From Blastobasis lacticolella (taxonomy: Eukaryota; Arthropoda; Insecta; Lepidoptera; Blastobasidae), in the NCBI GenBank assembly GCA_905147135.1, contig LR990048.1:13996563-14060562 (forward strand): DNA of 64,000 nucleotides. The letters run 5' to 3'. Positions 46,795-57,254 of this stretch are shown piece after piece. The notes under the pieces were generated by a model. It was not told where the DNA came from, made no database searches, and saw nothing but the letters and a program-made list of their open reading frames with translations. Made by a program: the position numbers and the translations under genes. Position 1 is the stretch's first letter. The number at the start of each line of letters is the position of its first letter.

Positions 46795-47436
46795 GCTGGT
46801 GTATCTACAATGGCAATAACAAACAAAAACGATTCCAACGAAGATAAAATGAAACGACTGAAAAAATTGGTATTTTCCAATTAAATTGCAAATTTAATAT
46901 AAATAAAACGAAATTTGTGAACAAGTAATATTGCTACAAAACTATGCAAATCTGTAAAATTCAGAATTTTTTTTAGGTTACAACCGAGGAAGTCTGGAAG
47001 TTTTTTCAAATACATAAAGGAAAAGATGAGCTGTTTGACGTGTTCAAGACATGCAATGTCCAGACCAGCTACGAAGGTAAAGGAATCCTCGTCCATCCTA
47101 ATTATCGGAAACTGGGTATTGCAAAAGAGTTTATGAAGACCAGGTAAGAATAATTATATTAGGATTATAGAACAAGAAAGAATATCTGTCTAGTATTTTA
47201 TAATTAGTCAACTTGGCTGAGAGCAAAATTTTTTTTTTAGGAGACTAGTATGCCGGGCAGAGGGGATCCCGGTCATCGAGGCGTGGATGACTTCTATAGG
47301 CAAGGAGAAGGCAGCCGCCAGCGATGGCTGGCAGACAGGTGTCGAAGTTTCTGCGAAAGAGCTAGAACAACAGTTCAATGTCTCGTTTGATATAGGTGCA
47401 CCTGTATTGAAAGTAATGTATGTTAAAATAAATTAA
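46795..47436 (+). pseudogene. GNAT copy 4, second half of exon 2 and exons 3-4
   Basis: Exon 2 resumes at 46795 (AGVSTMAITNKND..KRLKKL) and ends at 46869 before GTATTT. Exon 3 is 46977-47143 (GKGILVHP and RKLGIA, acetyl-CoA loop kept). Exon 4 is 47241-47436 (AWMTSIGKEKAAA, ending VMYVKIN). Introns are only 107 and 97 nt. If the later GTAAGT-type donor of copies 1-3 had been used here, a TAA would interrupt the frame, which argues for the earlier donor. AATAAA follows at about 47444. All parts are open, so the LINE is the only visible lesion. Confidence 0.85.
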
Positions 47437-47589
47437 TAACTAAATAAAAATGTGTTATAAGTACGACATCTTCATGCTCTAAATATAAAAAAAGAACTGT
47501 CCTCATAATGTACTATATAGGACCGTGTCAGACATAAAACACAGTTTACCGTAAATATGTTATAAAGTGATTTATTTGTTAAAATTAAA

Positions 47590-47880
47590 TATTAAACTAA
47601 GGATTGCCGGGCTAAAGTGGCAGTGGGCATAGCACAGAGTTCGTAGAACAGATGGCCAATGGGCAGTAAAGTTCTCGAGTGGCGACCACGGACAGGAAGA
47701 CGCAGCGTGGGTAGGCCTTACAAGGGGGACCACCGGCCTGGTAAAGATCGCAGGTACCGGCTGAATGCGAAAGACGCAGGACCGGCCTTTGTGGAGATCT
47801 CTGGGGGAGGCCTACGCCCAGCAGTGGGCGTCTTTCGGCTGATATGATGATAATAATAATAATAATGATAATATAATACT
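47590..47880 (+). mobile_element. RTE-type LINE 3' end
   Basis: Encodes LEWRPRTGRRSVGRP near 47665-47720 and ends with CTCTGGGGGAGGCCTACGCC, CAGCAGTGGGCGTCTTTCGG, then an ATGATAATAAT tail. This is the characteristic 3' end of a common lepidopteran RTE family. Heavily 5'-truncated. Confidence 0.8.
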
Positions 47881-49420
47881 AAACTATAGTAATTAAATGA
47901 GTTGAAGAGAATGAGTTACCTAATTAAGAACAGTACCTATAGATATTCTGTGTATATGGTAAGTGTATGAGAGTAATTCTTCGATTGCAGACGCTTTGAA
48001 ATTAAATTGAAAAATAACATTTTTAAAATACGGTCGCATTTAGTGCCCGACTTCCCTTCCAGGAAATATTCTAGAAAAATGTAATTCAGAAAGCTATTCA
48101 TGTAAAGATAATCATATCCGTAATAAGATGGGGCCCTTTTATGATTCATAAATATTTAACATCTATAATAACATCTATTTAACCATCCCTTTCAGTAAAT
48201 TTCTGGAAATATACCCAACGCGTCTAAAAGCTTTATCTTATATAGCTATTAATACTACTAAAAATGTCAGGGAACATACAACGTTAGCTCAGAAGGTCAA
48301 AATATTCATTTCTCTCTTAGACAAAGCCACCACACGGTGGCTTTGTCTAAGCACGTTTTGTACCAGTCACTACATATTATAAAACAAAGTCCCACGCCGC
48401 GTATGTCTGTTTGTTCGTGATAAACACAAAACTACTGAACAGATTTTCATGTGGTGATTACCAATAAATAGAGTGATAGAGTAATATAGTGATTTATGAG
48501 ATACAATAAGGTGTATAATTTGTTAAGGTTTTGTTTAAATCGGTTGAAATATGTTGAAGCCGGGGCGAGTTGCTAGTTAAAGCTAAAAGTTACTTGTTCG
48601 GAAGACAAGAAGGTCTCTTTTGACCCCAACGGAAGGACATTAGTTGAAAATTATGGAAAATATCATGTAAACCACAAGACCCCCAAAATTCTACAAATAA
48701 GTATCATGAATGTAAATCTTTTCCTGTTTTGAAATTACCTACGCAAAAATACTCCATGAATTTGTTGTACGTCGGACCTACACTTGACCATAACAGGAAA
48801 GTTTGATAGTACCTACTTACCTCTTTGCGATACATCATCAAAGACTCATGTCTTCAAGTAGATGATCCCTCTGACTGAGCTATTATCTCTTACTTTATAA
48901 CTTTGATATGGTATCCTGATACGTGCATCAAAGCAAATTCATACCTCAGGCATGTTTTGGTTTATTTTGATTTGAACAACATGAAACAACACCATCACAT
49001 GGCTATATTATAATCACACCTGGCTGTGTTATACGTATTGAATTTTTGCATTGAAAAGTCTACATTGGGTAATTTTATGCAAGGTAAGTATTATAATTTT
49101 TTAACTACTTTGTCCGTTTGACGAAGTAGGGTAGGTATACCTAGGTACGTGCTTCACCGTACAAATACATATTATTTCATTGACTTTACTGTGTGTCGTT
49201 GGCTGATTCTACGCAACAACTCCGCATTTTCTAACTAACTTTATGCCTGTGGTTGAAAGTAGGCGTTCTACTGGCACGGGGGCTCTGGTGACCTCAAAAT
49301 ATTGGGCGAAAATTTAGCGTTGGAATTCAATTAAACAAAGTATGTAATATCATAAAAAAATTATATTCTTGGACAAGTAAATAAACCTAGAGAAATTCAC
49401 ACAGCACCATCTAGACCAAA
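47880..49420. other. Non-coding DNA
   Basis: AT-rich, no gene supported. Holds the palindrome at 48316-48351 and, near 49391-49425, a minus-strand SINE scrap (ATTCACACAGCACCATCTAG). Confidence 0.4.
48316..48351. repeat. Perfect 16-bp palindrome, 4-nt loop
   Basis: CTTAGACAAAGCCACC, loop ACAC, GGTGGCTTTGTCTAAG. Single copy in the window. Confidence 0.9.
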
Positions 49421-49427
49421 ACTAAAC

Positions 49428-49700
49428 TATCATCATCATCACAGCCCGTAACTGTCCACTGCAGGACTTAGGGCCTCTCCCACGAAAGGGGGGTTATTGC
49501 CATAATCTCCACGCTTGGCAGGCGGGTTGGAGATCGCAGTGTTTAAATATAACAATGGAAAATGCTGCTGCCCATTTTCCAGACTACGGAGACTCTTGAT
49601 CTTTTGCCTCGAAAACATTAGTCGCCTTGTACGACACCCACGAGTGAAGGGGTTGGTGCTATTCTACTCTGCCGGACACCACACGGCCACTAAACTAAAC
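49428..49700 (+). mobile_element. SINE-like interspersed repeat
   Basis: Begins ATCATCATCATCACAGCCCG and contains CTGCAGGACTTAGGGCCTCTC, AATGCTGCTGCCCATTTTCC and GGTGCTATTCTACTCTGCCGG, a widely repeated lepidopteran sequence. A fragment recurs at 60900-60985. Its end runs into the (AT)n tract that received two LTR elements. Confidence 0.65.
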
Positions 49701-49715
49701 ATATATATATATATA

Positions 49716-50606
49716 TGTCGGAGATGATCATGAGTCTCTTAGTCCATCTCTTTGGCCTGGATGTCGATTGGTGCGCCACCTGACGGGTGGCTTGCAACTA
49801 TTATGACAACGTCACAAGCAGCATGGCGGCGACGGCAGCCGCAAGGATATTGGGACCAAGAACGAGAAACCATTCAAGAGCGAAGAAGCGTAAACCTTGA
49901 TGCGTTAAAGAGATGCGTGAAAGCTCCAGAAAATAGAAACGTGAGTGCAGGATGTACTGTTAACAATGTGTAGGGAGTCAAGCTGTGCGTATGTGGCAAC
50001 TAGCAAGAGCCCCGGCGCATCTCCCGCGGATCGGCCTGATGAGATTGGCCATGGGTGGTGGAGGGTTTTGTAAATAACCCGCGGGTTTCGGCTACAATTG
50101 TAAACTCGTAAATGTGGCTTTAATTTGACAATACATTCTTAAAACACTATAGATACCCCTTTATTGCTACGAAATCCCGATAAATACGTTCTGATGGCCA
50201 TTACTCGCTCATGGGCATTTTAAGAGAGGTAGGGCACAGCGGGGTATCTCGTTCGAATTGGAGCCGCCCGACTGGGGAAGTACCTCCACCTTACAGAATA
50301 TCGCAGCTAAATAATACTCTTTTAAATAGTATTGTGTTTCTGCCGGTGAGTAAGGTTTCCAGTGCTCCATGGAGTGGGGATTTGGGGAACCGTGGCTTTG
50401 GCAGTGGAGTGGCATATGCTTTTTGCTGCCAGAGCAACGTGTTATAGAGGTGGGCAACGCATTTGCGATACTCTTGGTGTTGCTAATGTCTATAGGCAGT
50501 GGTGACCACTTTCCATCAGGTGGCCCGCTTGCCTGTTTGCCTACCGTATGTCATAAAAAAAAAAAAAAAAAAAAAAAAATGGGCGAGTCTTCTCCAGTCT
50601 TTCCCC

Positions 50607-50610
<4 letters not shown>
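49716..50610. mobile_element. Solo LTR in (TA)n, with nested poly(A) element
   Basis: Ends TGTCGGAG ... TTTCCCCGACA, i.e. TG...CA with a short inverted repeat TGTCGG/CCGACA. It is flanked by TATA on both sides (49712-49715 and 50611-50614). Without the nested element (50223-50579) the LTR is about 540 bp. The interior has a 73-codon frame (49752-49973) without known domain. A matching partner LTR is absent, so it is read as a solo LTR left by recombination. Confidence 0.6.
50223..50579 (+). mobile_element. Poly(A)-tailed retroelement, copy B
   Basis: Same family as 24698-25045 (AGAGAGGTAGGGCACAGCGG to CCTACCGTATGTCAT plus A26). An ATGGGC motif on both sides (about 50212 and 50579) could be the target duplication. 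Nested in the solo LTR. Confidence 0.8.
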
Positions 50611-50648
<38 letters not shown>

Positions 50649-50651
<3 letters not shown>

Positions 50652-51106
50652 CGGATGCGGTCAATAGTACGGACTCATGTGGTCAATAGTACGGACTCAT
50701 GACCAAGAAAACAGAAGTGGGAGTGCGCCCTCTGGTGGGGCGTGCTGACAGAGTCTCGACGGCACTACTCGGGCCGAGTGGCGGCCATTCTTGGCGCGAC
50801 CGCCGCCGAGGAGTGACGCGTCTTGAAACTGTCTCCACATTTCGTTTATAGAAAGTGTTATTTACGTTTGAAAATAAAGTAATTTTAAAATCACTTTTGA
50901 AATACGAAAGTTAATCACCTCAACTGCCTACATTGTGATACTGCTCTAATTTCAAGTGAAATTATAAGTGATGTGCAAAAATGAATTGGAATAAATACAG
51001 TGGAGTAAATGTGAACCTTTTCTTTAATTTATCTGGACGACCTAATACTGATATCACCACCCTGATGACAATGATCCTGATACACCCTTTCCTTCACGCG
51101 ACGACA
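50649..51106 (+). repeat. 5' LTR, 458 bp
   Basis: Starts TGACGGATGCGGTC and ends CGCGACGACA (TG...CA). By eye it is identical along its whole length to 55810-56267. It contains a tandem pair of GGTCAATAGTACGGACTCAT and a GC-rich segment. Position upstream of the non-coding interior fits an LTR promoter role, but orientation is inferred only. Confidence 0.8.
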
Positions 51107-54100
51107 TCAGAAGCGGTGATGACGAACGCAACGCCCAAGAGATGGTATGATGAGAAGCGACAAAGAAAATGCAGATAACGCTTTGTGGAAGCGTAATAAT
51201 AAAAGGAAAGTGATTACTCGATCCAGTTGAATTGCCTACATTAAAATATAAAATGATTAAACACGTTCAAAGCGCAGCCAAGAGTCCAAACACCCCGAGA
51301 TATAAGACAAAGACTTCGTCAGACAGATTGGGGGATTTATAAAGTAAACAACAAATCATCTGTACCAATTGGTTATGGTCAAGGCAGACCTCGGGCCTTC
51401 GAGAGCACCATTGGGATATTGACACCATTATTAAAAATCGAGTGAAACTTACTATGGACGGCACTTTGGTATGTATTCTTTGTTTTTGCGAAACTTAATT
51501 TAGATTACTCATGTAAAATATTCCCCTCTTTTAACAAAAAGAAATAGTGTTAGTTGAATAATTTGCGTAGTTCTAAATTAGCCAGCTAAAGTTTATTCAA
51601 TGAAGTTAAAGTAAATGCTTAGATTTAGATTCATTAAGCAGTGTGGTTTGACACCACAATTAAATTAATTGCTTAAATTTCTGCAGATAAATAAAACGAT
51701 TATTATTTTTTTTATTTTTTAAGTTTTACTAATACAATTATTTTCTTCTATTGCATAACAATGGTGTACAACGGTTCGCTTCACCTACGAGAACAACATT
51801 GCAATGCAACGCTGGACTGGTAGCCTCAACGTGATTGTTTCAACATGGGACGATGGTAGACAATCTGCGAGTGTTGCGTACATGACTGAGAAATGATGTG
51901 ATATTGACAGTTCCTCTTTATCTGGTGAGTCCTATACATAATTATTATTTGGTAAAAACCTGTGCTGAAAAGAGGCTCCCTAGCAGATTTTAAGAGTTAT
52001 TTACTTTGATAATTCAGAAAAGTATTCTGACAGAAACACTATTGATGCCCTTAGTAGAGAGAAGGGCAGGTTAATTTGTATCTTTAGTGAAACTACAAAT
52101 AGAAAGAATGTAAACAAAACAAAAAGAACGTCATTTATGGTCAGTGTTACAAATTGTTGGTAAAGATGTCAAAAACTACTGCCAAGTTTAATAAATATTA
52201 GCTTTTGCGGGTACCTATGTCAAATAAAGAATTATGTTAAATCCCTCTAAATGTTACAGTACACTGTGTTAAAATTAAAAAAGTGACATTATATCTAAGA
52301 TTATTTTACCATCTTGAAACATGGTACGCTATGATTTAACGTATTACCAACGTCACGTCAGTTATCGGAAAACAAGAATAAGAAATACTTGAAAGCATAG
52401 TCCTATTATTTTTATAAATTGAGTACGTAAGCATCGTTATGGTGGTACTGCTGCTGATTGACTTCTTCTTCTTGATCGTTACCTCACTGCTGAGGATCGT
52501 GACATCTTCGGAGTTTGTCTCCATCGGTCGCCTGATGTAATGCGACGTTGACGGATGTATCGTTCGGATATTTGGTCCGCCCATCTCTTCGGACTTCGGC
52601 CTCTGGGTCTCTTGCCTTCGACTTTTCCCGTCACCATAAATCGTTCCAGATTGCTGATTAAGTAAATATTTGATAATAACAGTGTGGCAGGGATGCCGTA
52701 GCAGTGAGTTTGTGGAACAATTAGCTGGTGTACTTTAGGATGTTGTATCTTAGAGACAGGATAGGCTTCGAATGTGCAAAATTTCAATAATGACCCAGTA
52801 AAGATCTCCGCGATTTCTATGCGAGCGGGAGGGTGCCAACATGTATCGGAAAAAAAAAAAAAGATAAAATTTGTTAGCGTGTTTGTTTACATTTAACAGG
52901 AGACATTCAAACGAACTTTTCCATATTTCAGTATGTTTGTTATTGTGGTCGTAGTTTCCCAATGTTATAGAAGATATCCGCGGTAACAATGGGATCACTC
53001 ATATACGTTTCTTTTAATACTACAAAACGAAAAAAAAGGGGTACTTTGGTTAGTAATTTAATTTTATGTTGGTATCAAGTTATTAATCGAAAAAAAAGTA
53101 AATACGAGTAAGTGAACTGATTGACGGTAGATAATTTCGATTTATGTTTTGAGTAACTAAAGATAAACCTGTGACTTAGTTCGACCGAAAACCATGTTCT
53201 ATGTTAATATGACTTAGTTTGACCTGGTTAAAGACTTTGTTAGACGGATCTATCTAAGAAGCTAACTCAATATGTGACGTCTATCGAGCCGAGGTTTTAA
53301 TAAGATTTATGTGATAGTTTTGTTTTCTTAAAATTTCGTAATTCGCATCATCGGATGGAGGTGATCGTGTTTTATCACTGATAGTGGGCTGATGGAGCCT
53401 ATGGGAGAGTTTTATGGTTGCTTACCGGCCTGATGGAGGCTATGGGAGCGTGGCTAATAGAAGGTAGTTGTTTCAATCTTTGTGAGAAAATGTTGAACGA
53501 TAATGATGTTAAGAAAGTTCAGATATTTTGGTGATTGTTCAATAGTCGGTTTATTAAATTAACTTTAGCTCCGAGTACTGAAATTTCCATGATTACCGAT
53601 ATAAAGTAACTTTTTCGAGTTCTGTTGTTGTACCAGTAAGATGAGGCAGTGTAAGAAATGGTGAGGTTTTATATCCTTCTGCCAGTACAAGTTTAGTAGT
53701 ACCTGAACTGTTGTTGAGGTCAAATATACTGATTTATTTGGCTGACTTGGAGTGGCCTGGAAATCATGTGTGTGATAGCCCCGAAAGTCTCGATGTTGTG
53801 GCTGTAGATGGCAAATTTAATCTTGTAATTTTTTTTTAGAAGGCGTCTGTGTATGGGACACTTTCATTATTACAATAATTGTTAAATCGTTTCAAAATGG
53901 GAGGCTAAAACATAACGTAAACTCTAAATAGAGTATACTTTTTCGAACAGTTAAAATTGATGACGATGATTATTACTTGTTTAGTTTTGGTGTGGTAACA
54001 TATGAACTGGATGGTAACAACTTACCTATGACTGGCGTAACAGATAAACGTGAAAGCTTCATATTATTAAACTCCTGATTTAGTTTTGATATTGAGCAGT

Positions 54101-54470
54101 AGAGATAATGTTGTTTTTGTAGAGATATCACCGTGAACATTTGTTCGGGTCTGTGACGATTACTTGTTATGTAACTCGTAGACCGTTATTACGTGTTATG
54201 ATAGCAGATATGACTGTGTTACCTATCACTGACTTAGTGCAGATTTGGTCAAAGAATTGACCACGAGCTGAGAGTCTATAGACAGCTATTAGTGAAGTAA
54301 AGCGTGTTAAAGTTACTACTTCATAATTTCAGCAATTTCAAATTAAAAAAGTATAGTCTAGCAGTGGCTATATAAGTACGGCTACTACAGTGGTGCCCCT
54401 ATATTATAGAAAGAGGTATTACTAGAGTCTATAAGTACCTACTGGTTTAAAAAATGTGACGAATGAACAA
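51107..54470. other. Interior of the LTR element, left part
   Basis: No sustained reading frame on either strand. At 52455-52660 a minus-strand scrap (EGKRPRGRSPKRWADQI, then GDRWRQTP) with a GAAGAAG tail is an RTE-type LINE 3' end nested inside. A phrase (CCTGATGGAGGCTATGGGAG) occurs twice near 53390 and 53440. No host gene is seen. Confidence 0.45.
52455..52660 (-). mobile_element. RTE-type LINE 3' end nested in LTR element
   Basis: Minus-strand coding scrap with GKRPRGRSPKRWADQI, ending in a GATCAAGAAGAAGAA tail. It belongs to an RTE family different from the one in the tandem units. Confidence 0.65.
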
Positions 54471-54503
54471 CACTGAGCTTATATGTTGGCAATGTTTATT
54501 AAC

Positions 54504-54900
54504 GCCTGTGTGGCTCCCGCCTGTGTGGCTCCCGCCTGTGTGGCTCCCGCCTGTGTGGCTCCCGCCTGTGTGGCTCCCGCCTGTGTGGCTCCCGCCTGTG
54601 TGGCTTCCGCCTGGGTGGCTCCCGCCTGTGTGGCTTCTGCCTCTGTGGCACCCACCTGTGTGGCTTCCGCCTCTGTGGCACCCACCTGTGTGGCATTCCG
54701 CCTGTGTGGCATCCCGCCTGTGTGGCATCCCGCCTGTGTGGCATCTCGCCTGTGTGGCATCTTGCCTGTGTGGCATCCCGCCTGTTTGGCATTTCGCCTG
54801 TGTGGCATTTAGCCTGTGAGGCATTCCGCCTGTATGGCATTTCGCCGGTGTGGTATTTTTCTGTGTGGCATTTCGCCTCTTTGCCATTTACCCTTGTGTG
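54504..54900. repeat. 15/16-bp minisatellite, GCCTGTGTGGCTCCC units
   Basis: About 25 units. The first part repeats GCCTGTGTGGCTCCC (15 bp). From about 54690 the units become 16 bp (GCCTGTGTGGCATCCC) and gradually degrade. Because 15 is divisible by three and the unit lacks stops, several frames on both strands stay open for over 100 codons; these are artefacts of the repeat. Confidence 0.95.
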
Positions 54901-55809
54901 ACATCTTACCTGTATCGTGCTATGGCAGACGTGATACAGGATATAGAATATACTCGAAGTTTGACGATTAGAGTGGTACTGACCAGAGTGACACCCAGTC
55001 TGTGTGGCACCTAGTCTGTGTGGTATTTCGCTATTGTGCAGGTCCAGTTGCGTGCCGGCCCGGTTGCGAGGCGGCCCGATTGCGTGGCTGCCCGTCTGAT
55101 AGCGGTCGTCAGTGTGGTGGTTCGCCTGTGTGTCATTTCTTCTGTATGGTAATATAACTCTTATTTTTAAAATTAGGATGGCGCTGACGGATGACCAAAA
55201 TCATATGGCATTTAATGAAGGAGTGTTTCGATCACACTCGAAGTAACATTGGGTCTTTTGCCGAGTACTGAAAATTTTATGTAGGTAGGTATGTCACATA
55301 TTTGTAGTAAATCTAAGTACCTACAGTAATGGAGGTCGGGGACAGTACACGAGCTTTGTGATTAGATTTGTGATGTTTCCCACTCAACAAGATCATCAAG
55401 GAGAAAACACTGGTGATGATGATGAAACCTTCATTTGTGGTAATTGTGATACGGTTCATAGTCTGGTGTCCTGTTACGCCTCTGTCATAAACTGAAGCCG
55501 TAGCTGAATTTATGTCGGCAACTTAGAAAGAATAACTTGTGTACGAGATGATGTTGTTCTCTCAAGTCTCTCTCAATCTACGGAAGTTTAGTATGATAAA
55601 TGATAATGTACGTATGTTTTATGTGTACACAAATAGCAGTTACTTAAGTATTGGTGGGTTGAAGCAGTCGTGATAGATCCAATCACATGATTCATAAGAC
55701 TTACTTGGGTGATGTGTTGTGGTCAGAAGTGACCGAGCGAATATGGTACTGTGCTATGGTTTTCATGTTTCAGATAACACACGAGGACGTGTGTATAGCA
55801 GGACGGCCG
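54900..55809. other. Interior of the LTR element, right part
   Basis: Degenerate continuation of the minisatellite theme to about 55140 (CTGTGTGGCACC, CCCGGTTGCG-like phrases), then unremarkable DNA to the 3' LTR. No gene. Confidence 0.45.
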
Positions 55810-56263
55810 TGACGGATGCGGTCAATAGTACGGACTCATGTGGTCAATAGTACGGACTCATGACCAAGAAAACAGAAGTGGGAGTGCGCCCTCTGGTGGG
55901 GCGTGCTGACAGAGTCTCGACGGCACTACTCGGGCCGAGTGGCGGCCATTCTTGGCGCGACCGCCGCCGAGGAGTGACGCGTCTTGAAACTGTCTCCACA
56001 TTTCGTTTATAGAAAGTGTTATTTACGTTTGAAAATAAAGTAATTTTAAAATCACTTTTGAAATACGAAAGTTAATCACCTCAACTGCCTACATTGTGAT
56101 ACTGCTCTAATTTCAAGTGAAATTATAAGTGATGTGCAAAAATGAATTGGAATAAATACAGTGGAGTAAATGTGAACCTTTTCTTTAATTTATCTGGACG
56201 ACCTAATACTGATATCACCACCCTGATGACAATGATCCTGATACACCCTTTCCTTCACGCGAC

Positions 56264-56267
<4 letters not shown>
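55810..56267 (+). repeat. 3' LTR, 458 bp
   Basis: Same length and, by eye, same sequence as 50649-51106. Followed directly by (TA)n at 56268-56301. Confidence 0.8.
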
Positions 56268-56301
<34 letters not shown>

Positions 56302-56303
<2 letters not shown>

Positions 56304-56870
56304 TATACCTTTGGGCACTTTGTGGCTCAGACGTGCCGTATAGGTAGTAATTTGTTGATCCAATTTCACTTGTTGATCCAGGTGTCTTTTGTTGATCCGA
56401 TGCCAGCTAACCATAAATATGTAGCTCCGTTCGGAGCCATAAGTGTCACGATGAGTAATAATAATAATTAAGGGATTTTTATACAAATCCACCTTTTTGG
56501 CGTATGAGCAGTTGTTGATCCAATTCAAATGGGCCAATCAGGGCGCAGCATTTGCTAAGGGCTTCCTCATTGGCACGTTTGGGCTACTATATTACTGGCT
56601 ACAGTAACTTAATAATGTCTAGCTAGTATTTCAAATTCTTCTCTCCTCTCCAAAGTAGTAGATAATCTTGTCTTAGAAAAAGGAAAACTCACAAGAAATC
56701 AGTCTGGAGTAACGTGACTCCAGATCAAACCTCAATACTTGTTATTTTTTGGACGGGACTCTTTCCTTTTTTAACTATTTCTTTGGACTATTTTTTTTGT
56801 CTTTTTTGTTTTTATCTATTTCTTTAACATACCTACTCTTCTTATTGTTTCTTATTTTCTCACTTCTTTA
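56302..56870. other. Non-coding DNA with repeated TTGTTGATCC motif
   Basis: TTGTTGATCC or close variants occur at about 56352, 56369, 56388 and 56510. Resembles a small repeat family; no gene is supported. Confidence 0.4.
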
Positions 56871-56873
56871 TTT

Positions 56874-57254
56874 TCATATAGCGCTTTTATTTTGGTGATC
56901 ATTCTCTTTATTATTGTCTTCATTGATTATACTGTTGTCGCTTTCATTATCTTCAATTATATTATCGTTTATTTCTGCTTCTATTTGTTTCTCTTTATTA
57001 TTGAAAGTTTTGATTTTTTTGTCCTTAATATAATCACATTTACTGGTTTCATTTTCTTTGCTATCTGTGTCACTATCAGTTTCATTATTTCTTTTCTCAA
57101 TTTCGTTAACATATGAATCAGTTATTTCACTTTCAGAATCTTTTTCTATAGGATTTTCTTTGTTTATTGAATGATTTTCAATTTCTAAAAGTCTGCTGCC
57201 AACAAGTAACTTTTGAATAGCTTGTATGGGTAATCGATAGTTACTGGCATGCAT
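56874..57254 (-). CDS. Uncharacterised acidic, Asn/Glu-rich open frame
   Basis: 126 codons from an ATG at 57254: MHASNYRLPIQAIQKLL then a long low-complexity stretch rich in E, D, N, S and K. No domain is recognised. Such composition occurs in disordered protein tails but also by chance in T-rich DNA read backwards. There is no homolog elsewhere in the window and splice signals are unclear. May be an exon of a longer gene or a transposon N-terminus. Confidence 0.3.
   Translation of the reverse strand: MHASNYRLPIQAIQKLLVGSRLLEIENHSINKENPIEKDSESEITDSYVNEIEKRNNETDSDTDSKENETSKCDYIKDKKIKTFNNKEKQIEAEINDNIIEDNESDNSIINEDNNKENDHQNKSAI

Larger units (their letters stand above)
50649..56267 (+). mobile_element. 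LTR-flanked element with non-coding interior
   Basis: Two 458-bp direct repeats bound a 4.7-kb interior and the whole is flanked by TATA on both sides within a (TA)n tract. No gag, protease, reverse transcriptase or integrase can be found in any frame of the interior. Just inside the 5' LTR, TCAGAAGCGGTGAT weakly resembles a tRNA-Leu-type primer site; no convincing polypurine tract precedes the 3' LTR. It fits a large non-autonomous LTR derivative mobilised by another element, possibly Ty3/gypsy-like (inference from the TATA target). A duplication without retrotransposition is the alternative. Confidence 0.65.

Noticed and set aside
49752..49973. 73-codon gene inside the solo LTR
   Set aside because: Entirely within the LTR, no domain recognised, and LTRs seldom encode proteins; kept only as a remark in the LTR entry.
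54447..54901. Several open frames of more than 100 codons on both strands
   Set aside because: All are produced by stop-free 15-bp minisatellite units; no start context or domain.
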